In this document: positions 29,934-38,368 of the stretch, piece by piece | How the letters are laid out: the number at the start of each line of letters is the position of its first letter | How positions within the stretch are numbered: position 1 is the stretch's first letter | NCBI GenBank assembly: GCA_000381565.1 | Contig: KB906724.1 | Span: forward strand, 1,600,766 to 1,664,765 | Source: Oxalobacteraceae bacterium AB_14 | Lineage (GTDB): Bacteria > Pseudomonadota > Gammaproteobacteria > Burkholderiales > Burkholderiaceae_D | Length of the DNA: 64,000 bases | Direction: 5' to 3' | Made by a program: the position numbers and the translations under genes | Notes under the pieces: generated by a model | Databases searched by the model: none | Told to the model about the DNA's origin: nothing | Seen by the model: the letters and a program-made list of their open reading frames with translations, nothing else

Positions 29934-30725
29934 TCAGGCACCGTGTTTCGAACGGCGTGCTGTTGGCGAGTCAGGCCGGCGTCGGCATAACGCCAGCGGC
30001 AGGCCCGACAACATTAACAGCAAGGTCGAGGGCAACGGCACGGCAGTTACCGCGAAGTTGGCATAGGCCGCTGCCGCGCTCTCCGCCGAGCCGATGCCGG
30101 TGTGGCCGAAACTATCGGCGTGCAGCGTGCCGGTGATATCGATCAGGGTGCCGACCGGATATCCGCTGGAGTATTCGAACATCTGATCGAACGAGCGCGC
30201 CTGCGCGGACGGCGACGGGCCGCAATCGTCGAACAGGCCGCTCGATGAGCAGTTGCCGCCTATATTCAAGTCGCCCCAGTTCAGCGACTGGACCAGCGCA
30301 CCGACAGTCAGCGTCGCCGTCAGGTTGCTGATGCTTACGTTGGCGCGTGAGTTGGCATTGAAGTTGGTAAATACCGAAGTGCTGCCGCCGTAACTGTAGT
30401 TGAGCCGGATAGTCGTCAAGCCCGGTTGGGCAATTCGAAACTCATACAGCCACGATGCGTCGGCGGTAGCGCTGGTTTCCCGAAAACGATCGATATCGAC
30501 ATTGGCGCTTGCGCTCCCGGCGCCGCCAAACCCCCTGGCGAGGGCGCCGATGGCGGGATTGCCCACCAGGCCGATAGACGCGGCGGCATTGCCGATCGGA
30601 GGTGCCGCCGCCGGTATCGCCCGTATCAACGCCAGTGCGGTCGAGATGACGGGAATGATCCCGGCTTGACTTGCCTTCGGCAAGGCTATCACCAGCAGCA
30701 ACAACAATTTGCATAGCGGACGCAT
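29934..30725 (-). CDS. PEP-CTERM-like (VPLP type) exported protein
   Basis: A 263-residue secreted protein. The N-terminal signal is MRPLCKLLLLLVIALPKASQAG. The C-terminus has VPLPSTLLLMLSGLPLALCRRR, a sorting tail of the PEP-CTERM family (variant VPLP) read by an exosortase/EpsH system. The middle is Ala/Ser/Asn-rich with NYSYGGSTSVFTNFNAN and two Cys in a GGNCSSSGLFDDCG loop. I took the start at 30725; a longer frame from 30782 puts charged residues before the signal. Probably an envelope or biofilm-matrix protein; function unknown. Confidence 0.7.
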   Translation of the reverse strand: MRPLCKLLLLLVIALPKASQAGIIPVISTALALIRAIPAAAPPIGNAAASIGLVGNPAIGALARGFGGAGSASANVDIDRFRETSATADASWLYEFRIAQPGLTTIRLNYSYGGSTSVFTNFNANSRANVSISNLTATLTVGALVQSLNWGDLNIGGNCSSSGLFDDCGPSPSAQARSFDQMFEYSSGYPVGTLIDITGTLHADSFGHTGIGSAESAAAAYANFAVTAVPLPSTLLLMLSGLPLALCRRRPDSPTARRSKHGA

Positions 30726-30941
30726 GACGTTCTCCTCAGTGGCATAGGCCGGCGGGACCGCCGGTTGCCGATATGGATGCAAAAACCGTACATTGCGACC
30801 GGCAGTGGCGGCGCGGCATGGCCAGGCGCCATTGCTGTAAAGACCGCCGACAGTACGAGGCTGCGGAATGAACTGTTGACGTGGAGCGACGACGGGCCGG
30901 AGTCTTTGTCTGAACTCCTGGCGCCGGGCCCGGTTAGCCGT

Positions 30942-30971
30942 CCGACACCGCCGACCTGCCTCGGCTATACT
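30942..30971 (+). promoter_or_regulatory. candidate sigma70-like promoter of the six-gene operon
   Basis: A TATACT -10 box at 30966-30971 is preceded after 18 bases by CCGACA (30942-30947), a 4 of 6 match to TTGACA. The start of transcription would fall about 30 bases ahead of the first gene. A TTGACG at about 30874 is too distant to belong to it. Confidence 0.4.
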
Positions 30972-31006
30972 CTGCGTATTGCCAATTTCTCAACTGGAAA
31001 GCGCAG

Positions 31007-32587
31007 ATGCCTCCATTTAATCTGTTCCAGCGCGTCTCCAAGGCGCCCACCAATCCCAAGGCCGCGCCCAAGCCGCGCCAGTTCGACGTCGCCGACCTGT
31101 ACCAGGGGCCGGTCAAGCTCGGCGCCGAGCAGGGGGCGGCGGCCCAGTCGCTGGATGAGAAGCTGCGCCAGGCGTATTTTTGGATCGTCAACAACGCCAT
31201 CATCAGCCCGCATTACGACATCGAATACAACCACGGCCCGGCCCAGTCGTACAACGTCGGCGACAGCAAGCGCACGCTGAGCCTGCCCTCGGCGCAGAGC
31301 TATTCCAGCTTTGTGCTGTTGCCGCTGCTGACCTTTGCCACGCGCCGCAAATGCCTGTTCGTCGGCGGCCCCGGACGCGGCAAGACCGCCAGCGCCATTC
31401 TGATGGGCGTGCTGTCCGGCGCCACCGTCAAGGAGGTCAAGCGTGGCATGCAGCACGGCCATCCGCAGATGACCATCGCCGACCTGCTGGGCAACCCGCT
31501 GCCGGCCGACCTGGTCAACGCTCAGAGCATGGACGACATCCGCATCGCCTGGCGGGCGTGGCTGGGCATGCGGGTCAAGATCATCGACGAATACAACCGC
31601 ATCCCCACGCGCACCCAGAGCGCGCTGCTGACGCTGATGGGCGACAACTACGCCGAGGTGCTCAACCATGTCTACGAGTGCCCCGAGTCCGCCTGGTTCC
31701 TGACCGCCAACGACGACCAGGGCGGCGGCACCTACGAGGTGATCGAAGCGCTGCGCGACCGCATCGACGTGATCGTGCAGGCGCTGTCGTTCAACCCGCG
31801 CTTCCTCGGCGACCTGCTGCTGCGCATCGAGGAAAACCTCAGGCCCGAGGAACTGGTGCCGCCGGAAATCATCTTCACGCCGGAGCAGGTCGACCGCATC
31901 GGCGTCGAGGTGCGCCAGATCCTGGTGCCGGAGCCGGTGCGGCGCCGGCTGGAGTTCTTCACCAGCCAGTTCGAGCTGATGGAAACGGCCGGCGGCCAGT
32001 TCGAATACATGACCAAGGACACCGCGCGCCTGTCCGGCTTCGACTGGAACCAGGTGGTCGCCGCCGATACAGGACGCGACCGCCTGAAGGACCTGGGCTG
32101 CCAGACCCTCAACGGCATCTCGGTGCGCAACCTGATGACGCTGCTGATCTACGCCAAGGCGCTGGCTTACTTCCGGGGCAACATCGAAGTCGAACTGGAC
32201 GACGTGCGCCAGGTGCTGCCCTTCGTCCTGCACGACAAGCTGCAGCCGGACCTGGACGCGCCATTTTTCGGCCTGCCGGAAAACGCCGCCTACCGCACCG
32301 ACCGCCTGAGCTGGCTGCGCCGTTTGTTCGATCTCTCCAACGCCGACTACGACCGCCTGGACCTGGACCGCAGCGACCCGGTCGGCGACTTCGCCGCCGA
32401 ATTCGCCCAAGGGCTGGACGGCCTGACCGAACGCGAAGCCCTGGCGCGCCTGACCAAAATCGAACGCCTGGTGGCCGAGCAGCTCAAGGGCCGCAAGCTG
32501 TACGGCCATCTGTACGACGACCTGCTGAAGCTGAAGTACCTGCATCAGCGCTACAGCAACTATCTGAGCTGGGTACGTTCGCAATAA
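31007..32587 (+). CDS. MoxR-like AAA+ ATPase, gene 1 of the six-gene operon
   Basis: A 526-residue ATPase. Residues 1-100 are a leader domain. Then come Walker A (GGPGRGKTA, 120-128), a conserved HGHPQMTIADLLG, Walker B (IIDEYNR, 192-198), sensor 1 (FLTANDD, 231-237) and the arginine-finger region EALRDRID (248-255). MoxR-type ATPases remodel or load partner proteins and usually work with a VWA protein; here that partner is gene 3. The C-terminal half (300-526) is a helical extension longer than in standard MoxR proteins. A GGAAAG site precedes the start. Gene 2 follows after one base. Confidence 0.85.
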   Translation: MPPFNLFQRVSKAPTNPKAAPKPRQFDVADLYQGPVKLGAEQGAAAQSLDEKLRQAYFWIVNNAIISPHYDIEYNHGPAQSYNVGDSKRTLSLPSAQSYSSFVLLPLLTFATRRKCLFVGGPGRGKTASAILMGVLSGATVKEVKRGMQHGHPQMTIADLLGNPLPADLVNAQSMDDIRIAWRAWLGMRVKIIDEYNRIPTRTQSALLTLMGDNYAEVLNHVYECPESAWFLTANDDQGGGTYEVIEALRDRIDVIVQALSFNPRFLGDLLLRIEENLRPEELVPPEIIFTPEQVDRIGVEVRQILVPEPVRRRLEFFTSQFELMETAGGQFEYMTKDTARLSGFDWNQVVAADTGRDRLKDLGCQTLNGISVRNLMTLLIYAKALAYFRGNIEVELDDVRQVLPFVLHDKLQPDLDAPFFGLPENAAYRTDRLSWLRRLFDLSNADYDRLDLDRSDPVGDFAAEFAQGLDGLTEREALARLTKIERLVAEQLKGRKLYGHLYDDLLKLKYLHQRYSNYLSWVRSQ

Positions 32588-32588
32588 G

Positions 32589-33572
32589 ATGATCTCGTCC
32601 GCCTTTGCCCAAGTGCTGGCCGCAGGCCGCCCGGAATTCAACCGGCGCGCGGCCGAAGCGCGCCGCCGCCATCCCAACTTCGACGCGGCGGCCTTTGCCG
32701 GCTTGCTGGAAACCTGCGTCGATGGCGTGGTGCAACTGGCGATCCAGTGCGCGCCCGACCGCGCCGGCGGCGTGGCGATGGCCACCTACGATGTCGCACT
32801 GGAGCTGGTCGGGCAAGGGCAGGGCAGCCCGCTGATCGTGCAGGTCTGGCGCGAACTGGCGCCCAGCTATCCGCAGCTGCTGCTGGCGCAGCCGGCCAGG
32901 CTGCTCGGCATGCTGACCAACGCGGCGCTGCATCTGGAACGCAGCGGCGCGGCGCGGCCCGCGCAATGGCTGGCGCTGATGGCCGCGCTGGCGCCGCAGA
33001 TCGGCGACTGGCAGCAACTGGCAACGGTGGGCCAGGTCTGCGCCTGGCGGGCCGGCTTGGCGCACTTCCGCACCGGCGCGATCGAGGCCGCCGACGCCCT
33101 GCCGGAAGCGCTGGCGCTGTCCGTATTCGGCGCCACCCACGGCAGCTGGCAGGCGCTGCGCACCGTGCTGCTGGACGATCCGTGGTGGAGCGCGGACGAA
33201 GCGGCGCGGCAGCGCACGCAGCAAGGGCGCGAGTTCGGCTGCTTCAGCGGCTTCGGCGGCGCCTTCGCGATGCCGCCGCAAGTGCGTCCGGCCGCCGACG
33301 GCTTCTGGGTGCGCAGCGGCGAGCGCTACACTCTGCTGGTGGCCGATGCCTGCGGCGCCGTGCTGCATGGCGCCACCGCCGACGAGTACGAACATCTGCA
33401 GGCGCCGGCCGGGCGCGACGCGTGCAGCTTGTCTGGTCAGCGGCTGACGATACGCCAGCGCCAGATCAAGTTGAGCTTGCCGGCGCAGGGACTGGCGGCG
33501 ACTGCCAACCAGCATACGGTCGCCGTCACCTCGCCGTACAGCCACGCCATCTTGCTGTTGCCGCTGCGATGA
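32589..33572 (+). CDS. uncharacterised protein, gene 2 of the six-gene operon
   Basis: A 327-residue soluble protein I do not recognise. Residues 1-175 are Ala/Leu-rich and helical, in a repeat-like style (QLAIQCAPDRAGGVAMATYD, LLGMLTNAALHLERSG). Residues about 215-327 are rich in Gly and beta-prone (CFSGFGGAFAMPPQVRP, FWVRSGERYTLLVADACGAVLHG). No signal or membrane segment is seen. It is fixed between the ATPase and the VWA-peptidase, so it is probably an adaptor of that pair. Its stop overlaps the next start (ATGA). Confidence 0.7.
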   Translation: MISSAFAQVLAAGRPEFNRRAAEARRRHPNFDAAAFAGLLETCVDGVVQLAIQCAPDRAGGVAMATYDVALELVGQGQGSPLIVQVWRELAPSYPQLLLAQPARLLGMLTNAALHLERSGAARPAQWLALMAALAPQIGDWQQLATVGQVCAWRAGLAHFRTGAIEAADALPEALALSVFGATHGSWQALRTVLLDDPWWSADEAARQRTQQGREFGCFSGFGGAFAMPPQVRPAADGFWVRSGERYTLLVADACGAVLHGATADEYEHLQAPAGRDACSLSGQRLTIRQRQIKLSLPAQGLAATANQHTVAVTSPYSHAILLLPLR

Positions 33573-35350
33573 CGGCCGCGCTGATCGCACAATGGCAGGC
33601 GGCCTGGCCGCAGGCGCTGGAAGCGTGGAGCAAGTTCACGCGCCTGCGCGACGCCCGCCTGTGCGCCAGCACGGTGGAAGCGGCCAGGGAAGGGCTGAGC
33701 GGCAGCTTCGCGATGATACGGCTGTTCGACCAAAGCGTGGTGGTGGACATGCAGGGCGTGCAGGAGCTGGGCCTGAGCGGCTACGCGGTGGAGATACTGG
33801 CGCACGAAATCGGCCACCACGTGCTGGCGCCGGCCAGCGCCACCGACCAGTTCCGGCTGTTGGCCCGCATCCGCCGCGCCTTGCCGACGCTGGAAAAGCA
33901 TGCCGCCATGGTCGCCAACCTGTACACCGATTTGTACATCAACGACCGCCTGCAACGCCAGGCTGGCCTGCGCATGGCCGACATTTACCGCATCCTGGAG
34001 CAGGGCCGCAAACCTGCCGGGCCGGCGGCGCGCAGCAAGGTGTGGCTGCTGTACATGCGCATCTACGAAAACCTGTGGCAACTGCCCAAGGGCGCATTGG
34101 GCGGCGCCGGCGCCGACGACGCCATGGATACCGACGCCTGGCTCGGCGCCCGCCTGATCCGCGTCTACGCCAAGGACTGGATGGACGGCGCCGGCCGCTT
34201 CTCCACGCTGCTGCTGCCCTATCTGGTCGAGAGCCAGAACCAGGAAGACGAATTCCGCCGCATGTTCGATACGCGCGACGCCGCCGAGGGCTGCGAACCC
34301 AGCGGCGGCCAGCAGATCGAAGCAGGCGAAATCGACGACGCCGTGCATCCGGTGCACGACAGCCGCATCTGCGGCCTGGACGACGCCGCCGAACAGCCGC
34401 GCGACACCGCCACCACCAGCTTGCGCGGCCAGGTGCGCGAGCCCTATGAGTACGGTGAAATCCTCAAGGCGGCCGGCATCAAGTTGAGCGACGAAGAGAT
34501 CGCGGTGCGCTACTATCGCGAGCGCGCCTTGCCGCACCTGATCTCCTTCCCCAGGACGCCGGCCCCGCAGTCGGACGAGTTGCAGCTGGAAGGGCTGGAG
34601 CCGTGGCAGATCGGCGACCCGCTGGACCAGATCGACTGGCTGCAAACGGTGATCCAGAGCCCGCGCCCCATCCCGGGCGTGACGACGGTGCAGCGCGCAT
34701 GCGGGCGCGAGGCGGCGCCGTTGCGCAAGCCGGAACCCATCGACCTGGATCTCTACGTCGACAGCTCGGGATCGATGCCCAATCCGCAGCAGCAGACCTC
34801 CTACTTGACGCTGGCCGGCGCCATCATCGCCTTGTCCGCGCTGCGCGCCGGCTCCAGCGTGCAGGTTACGCTGTGGAGCGGCAAGGACGAGGTGATGACC
34901 ACCAAGGGCTTCGTCAGCGACGACAGCAGCGTGCTGAGGGTGTTGACGGGATTTTTCGGCGGTTCGACCTGCTTCCCCATTCCGCACCTGCGGCGGACCT
35001 ACGAGCAACCCCGGGCGCGCCGCACGCACATCCTGCACATCTCCGACGACGGCATCACCACCATGTTCGATCCGGATGAACGCGGCAACAGCGGCTGGGA
35101 CATCGCCGCGCATGCGCTGGCGGCGGGCGACGCCGGCGGCACCATGGCGCTGAACCTGCCCATGGAATGGGAGAAGTCCGGCGATCAGGACTGGCGCAGG
35201 GACGCCTACAAGATACTTCTGCAGGCGAAAGCGCTGCAACAGTGGGAGATCCACGCGATTGCGCAGTTCGAGGACTTGGTAGAATTCGCCAGGGCCTTCA
35301 GCCGTCGTCATTACGCGCCCAAGTCGTCGCTACAGAAAAAGAAAGCATGA
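33569..35350 (+). CDS. HEXXH metallopeptidase fused to a VWA domain, gene 3
   Basis: A 593-residue fusion. Residues 79-83 form HEIGH inside ILAHEIGHHVLAP, and a later ANLYTDLYINDRL (about 116-128) fits the third zinc-site helix seen in DUF2201-type predicted peptidases. An acidic middle follows. The VWA domain has a full MIDAS, D398-x-S400-x-S402 in LYVDSSGSM, then GSTCFPIPHLR and ISDDGITTMFD. The layout recalls COG3864 proteins but is longer. The ATG at 33569 overlaps the stop of gene 2. Predicted to act with the MoxR ATPase; proteolysis is inferred from the motif only. Confidence 0.8.
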   Translation: MTAALIAQWQAAWPQALEAWSKFTRLRDARLCASTVEAAREGLSGSFAMIRLFDQSVVVDMQGVQELGLSGYAVEILAHEIGHHVLAPASATDQFRLLARIRRALPTLEKHAAMVANLYTDLYINDRLQRQAGLRMADIYRILEQGRKPAGPAARSKVWLLYMRIYENLWQLPKGALGGAGADDAMDTDAWLGARLIRVYAKDWMDGAGRFSTLLLPYLVESQNQEDEFRRMFDTRDAAEGCEPSGGQQIEAGEIDDAVHPVHDSRICGLDDAAEQPRDTATTSLRGQVREPYEYGEILKAAGIKLSDEEIAVRYYRERALPHLISFPRTPAPQSDELQLEGLEPWQIGDPLDQIDWLQTVIQSPRPIPGVTTVQRACGREAAPLRKPEPIDLDLYVDSSGSMPNPQQQTSYLTLAGAIIALSALRAGSSVQVTLWSGKDEVMTTKGFVSDDSSVLRVLTGFFGGSTCFPIPHLRRTYEQPRARRTHILHISDDGITTMFDPDERGNSGWDIAAHALAAGDAGGTMALNLPMEWEKSGDQDWRRDAYKILLQAKALQQWEIHAIAQFEDLVEFARAFSRRHYAPKSSLQKKKA

Positions 35351-35934
35351 TGGAAAATCCCGGGCCCGCCCTCGAAACGCTGATGCACCGCCTGTCCGAT
35401 ACGCCGGCCGAATTCCTCGACGAGCCGCGTATCGGCGTCGCCGGCACGGTGCATGTGGCGGCGCTGGTCAACGATGTGCTGCACATGCAGGGCGCGCGCG
35501 CGCCGGCCGCCGCGCTGGAGCGCTTTGTCGGCGCGGACGCCAAGCGCGACCGCAACCGGCTGGCGCTGGTGATGATCGCCGCCTGGCTGTTGGCCGAGGA
35601 TTGGTTCCTGTCCGTGCAGCCGGCGCAACACAAAGTGCTGGCGCTGCTCGACGGCCCGCTCGGCGAACTGGCGCAGGCGACGGCGGCGCACAAGTTCGTG
35701 CACGATCCGGACCGGCGCGAAGAACTGGTGCGGGTGGTGCTGGCGCGCTTGGACTATCGGCCGGCCGGCGAGACGGAGGCGCAGGCCACCGACCGCCTGT
35801 CCGGCATCAGCGGCATGGAGCGCAAGCGCCTGCTCGAAGCAAGCCGCGCGGCCGAACGGCGCGCCGCCGAGATCCGCGAAGCGCTGGCGCGCAAGGCGGC
35901 CGAGGAGTCGGCCGATAAATGGTCGCGCGAATGA
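35347..35934 (+). CDS. uncharacterised helical protein, gene 4 of the six-gene operon
   Basis: A 195-residue cytoplasmic protein with no family I can name. It is almost entirely helical. A central segment has WLLAEDWFLSVQPAQHKVLALL, then FVHDPDRREELVRVVLARLDYRP. The last 60 residues (TDRLSGISGMERKRLLEASR and then an Ala/Glu/Arg/Lys helix) look like a coiled coil. The start codon at 35347 overlaps the gene 3 stop, with a second ATG at 35350. It ends by ATGA overlap with the ligase gene, so its product is made in step with its neighbours. Confidence 0.7.
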   Translation: MMENPGPALETLMHRLSDTPAEFLDEPRIGVAGTVHVAALVNDVLHMQGARAPAAALERFVGADAKRDRNRLALVMIAAWLLAEDWFLSVQPAQHKVLALLDGPLGELAQATAAHKFVHDPDRREELVRVVLARLDYRPAGETEAQATDRLSGISGMERKRLLEASRAAERRAAEIREALARKAAEESADKWSRE

Positions 35935-37286
35935 ATGGTCCGACACCCATCCCCGACGAGGAGCAGCGCTTCCCCACGCTGACGCCGGCGGGGCGCGCCA
36001 TGCTGGAGTTTTTGTGCGAACATCCGGCCGCGCCGTTCTACCGCAACCAGAGCGGCAACAAGCTGTTGGCGCATGAGGTGGAGCAGGTGCGCCGGTTTGA
36101 AGCCGACATCGCGCAGGCCGCCATCGGCTGGCCGGTGGACGGCAAGCCGGCGTGGCTGGATGGCTTTATCCGCGCCACCTTCGATACGGTGCCTTACTAC
36201 CGCCAACTCGGCTCGCCGCCCAGGGTCTTCGAGGATCTGCCCACGCTGAGCCGGGCCGACTTCGCCGCCGACATCACCCGCTTCGTTCCGGACACCGTCG
36301 AGATCGAGCGCCTGATTAACTTCCGCACCACCGGCACCACCGGCCATCCCTTGCTGATCGCGTCGCACCCGGTGGTGGCGGCGCGCTACCTGGCGTTCCA
36401 CAAGCGAGCCTTGACGCGCTTCGGCGTCGCGCTGCGGCACGGCGGCGGGCAGGTGGGCGTGGTGCTGCTCGGCCACCAGCAGCGCTGCTTCACCTACGTG
36501 TCGGTGACGCCGACCATGGGCGAGTCGGGGCTGGCCAAGATCAACCTGTACCCGGACGAATGGCGCCACCCTGACGACCGCGCGCGCTATCTGGATGCAC
36601 TGTCGCCGGAGGTCGTCGCGGGCGATCCGATTTCGTTTGCCGAGCTGCTTAAGCTGCCGGTGACGATGAAGCCGCGCGCACTGCTGTCGGTGTCTATGCT
36701 GCTGTTGCCGGCGATGCGCGTGCGCCTGGAGCAGCGCTTCGCATGCCCGGTGCTGGACATCTACTCGCTCAACGAAGTCGGCCCGGTGGCCGTGTTCGAC
36801 GCGCAGGCGGGCGGCCACGTGCTGCTGCAACCGGAACTGTATGTCGAAATACTGGACCCGGACGGCAAGCCGGTTCCTGCCGGCCAGCGCGGCGAGATCA
36901 CGCTGACGGGCGGCTTCAATTTCTGCCTGCCGCTGGTGCGCTACCGGACCGGCGACCACGCCTCGCTGTCGTTCCACTCCGATGCGCCGGTGCTGGTCGG
37001 GTTGTCCGGCCGCTCGCCGGTGCGCTACCTTGCGTCCGGAAACTGGATAAACAATATCGACGTAACGCACGCTTTGAAGCATCTGCCGATACCGCATTTC
37101 AGCGTGCACCAGCGTGCCGACGGCATCGTGGTGCTGCGGCTGGTGCGGGCCATGAGCGCGCTGGGCGGGGAAGCGCGCGCTGCGCTGGAACTGCTGTTCG
37201 GCGCCGGCAACGTGGTGCTGGAGGAGCTGGCCGCCGACGACAAGACCGTTCAATATACTTCCGCACTGCAGGGCGTCGACGCATGA
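35931..37286 (+). CDS. PaaK/CapK-like adenylate-forming ligase, gene 5
   Basis: A 451-residue member of the AMP-forming (ANL) superfamily. Motifs: VPYYR at 87-91 as in phenylacetate-CoA ligase and CapK proteins, the phosphate loop TTGTTG at 133-138, the A5-type YSLNE at 278-282 and RYRTGD at 337-342. Such enzymes activate a carboxylate as acyl-AMP and pass it to CoA or another acceptor. The acceptor and acid are unknown, and no phenylacetate genes are nearby. I used ATG 35931 (ATGA overlap) rather than 35919. It overlaps the NadR gene the same way. Confidence 0.8.
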   Translation: MNGPTPIPDEEQRFPTLTPAGRAMLEFLCEHPAAPFYRNQSGNKLLAHEVEQVRRFEADIAQAAIGWPVDGKPAWLDGFIRATFDTVPYYRQLGSPPRVFEDLPTLSRADFAADITRFVPDTVEIERLINFRTTGTTGHPLLIASHPVVAARYLAFHKRALTRFGVALRHGGGQVGVVLLGHQQRCFTYVSVTPTMGESGLAKINLYPDEWRHPDDRARYLDALSPEVVAGDPISFAELLKLPVTMKPRALLSVSMLLLPAMRVRLEQRFACPVLDIYSLNEVGPVAVFDAQAGGHVLLQPELYVEILDPDGKPVPAGQRGEITLTGGFNFCLPLVRYRTGDHASLSFHSDAPVLVGLSGRSPVRYLASGNWINNIDVTHALKHLPIPHFSVHQRADGIVVLRLVRAMSALGGEARAALELLFGAGNVVLEELAADDKTVQYTSALQGVDA

Positions 37287-38281
37287 AGCAATTCAAGGCC
37301 GGCCTGGTGGTCGGAAAATTCAGCCCGCTGCACCTGGGCCATGAGCTGCTGATACGGCGCGCCATGGACGCCTGCGACGCCACCTTCATCATCAGCTATT
37401 CGCTGCCGGAGCTGCCGGGCTGCGAAGCGCACATGCGCGAGCGATGGCTGCGCGCGCGTTTTCCCGACGCAGTGGTGCTGGTGGTCGACGCCGACCTGCC
37501 GCACAACGATGACGGTGAACTGATACACCGCCGATTCTGCGCCAGCCTGTGCCTGGATCGACTGGGCACGACGGTGGAAGCCGTCTTCACCAGCGAGGAC
37601 TATGGCGACGGTTTCGCCGTTGAGCTGGGCCGCTGTTTCAGCGCGCGCACAGGGCGGCAGCTGACGGTGCAACATGTGAATGTGGACCAGGCGCGGCGCA
37701 TCGTGCCGGTGTCCGGCACCACGGTGCGCGGCGATCCGCATGCGCATCGGCGCTTTCTGTCGGATGTCGTGTATGCGAGCTTCGTTCAGAAAGTCTGCTT
37801 CCTCGGCGGCGAATCCAGCGGCAAGACCACTCTGGCCGCTGCGCTGGCCGAGCGGCTCGCTACGGCCTGGGTGCCGGAATACGGCCGCGAACTATGGGTA
37901 GCCCAGGACGGCGTGCTCCGTTACGAGGACATGGCCCGTATCGGCGCCATGCAGCTGCAGCGCGAGATGCAAGCGCGCCCGCAAGCCAAACGCTTCCTGT
38001 TCTGCGACACCTCGCCGCTCACCACGCTGTTTTATTCGCGTGAAATGTTTGGCCGTGCCGATCCCGCTTTGGTAAAAATGGCCGACGCAAGGTATGACCA
38101 TTTCTTCCTGTGCGCCCCCGACTTCGAATTTATCCAGGACGGCACCCGCCGCGACGCCGACTTCCGCCAGCAGCAGCACCGTTGGTACCAGGACGAGCTG
38201 GCCCGCCGCCAGCTGTCCTACAGCGCGCTGACCGGCCCGCTGGAACAGCGCATCGCGAGCGCCATCGCATATCTGAACTGA
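37283..38281 (+). CDS. nadR: NadR-like NMN adenylyltransferase / nicotinamide riboside kinase, gene 6
   Basis: A 332-residue bifunctional protein of NAD salvage. Residues 1-165 are a nucleotidyltransferase with GKFSPLHLGH (11-20, HxxH form H17/H20), TSEDYGDGFA (103-112) and the VSGTTVR motif (143-149). From 170 a P-loop kinase domain begins with FLGGESSGKTTLA (Walker A, 175-183). The N-terminal HTH repressor domain of the E. coli protein is absent, so it should be purely enzymatic. The ATG overlaps the gene 5 stop. A hairpin terminator follows at 38322. Confidence 0.88.
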   Translation: MKQFKAGLVVGKFSPLHLGHELLIRRAMDACDATFIISYSLPELPGCEAHMRERWLRARFPDAVVLVVDADLPHNDDGELIHRRFCASLCLDRLGTTVEAVFTSEDYGDGFAVELGRCFSARTGRQLTVQHVNVDQARRIVPVSGTTVRGDPHAHRRFLSDVVYASFVQKVCFLGGESSGKTTLAAALAERLATAWVPEYGRELWVAQDGVLRYEDMARIGAMQLQREMQARPQAKRFLFCDTSPLTTLFYSREMFGRADPALVKMADARYDHFFLCAPDFEFIQDGTRRDADFRQQQHRWYQDELARRQLSYSALTGPLEQRIASAIAYLN

Positions 38282-38321
38282 ACCTTTCGCCCGGTCCGCC
38301 CGCGAAACCCATGTGCCTGGG

Positions 38322-38354
38322 CTGCCCAAAGTCCGCGAGTGGGACCTTGGGCAG
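38322..38354. terminator. hairpin between the convergent nadR and sorbosone dehydrogenase genes
   Basis: CTGCCCAAAGTCC and GGACCTTGGGCAG form a 13-base stem with one mismatch around a 7-base loop. It lies between two converging genes and could stop transcription from both sides, although no strong T tract follows. Confidence 0.65.
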
Positions 38355-38368
38355 ATACTCTCAGCGGA

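Noticed and set aside
31007..35350. MoxR plus VWA genes as a metal chelatase (Mg or Co) pair
   Set aside because: No tetrapyrrole genes are nearby, the VWA protein has a HEXXH peptidase domain, and the operon adds NadR and a ligase.
35931..37286. Ligase as a phenylacetate degradation PaaK
   Set aside because: No other paa gene is present and the operon context is unrelated; only the fold-level family is supported.
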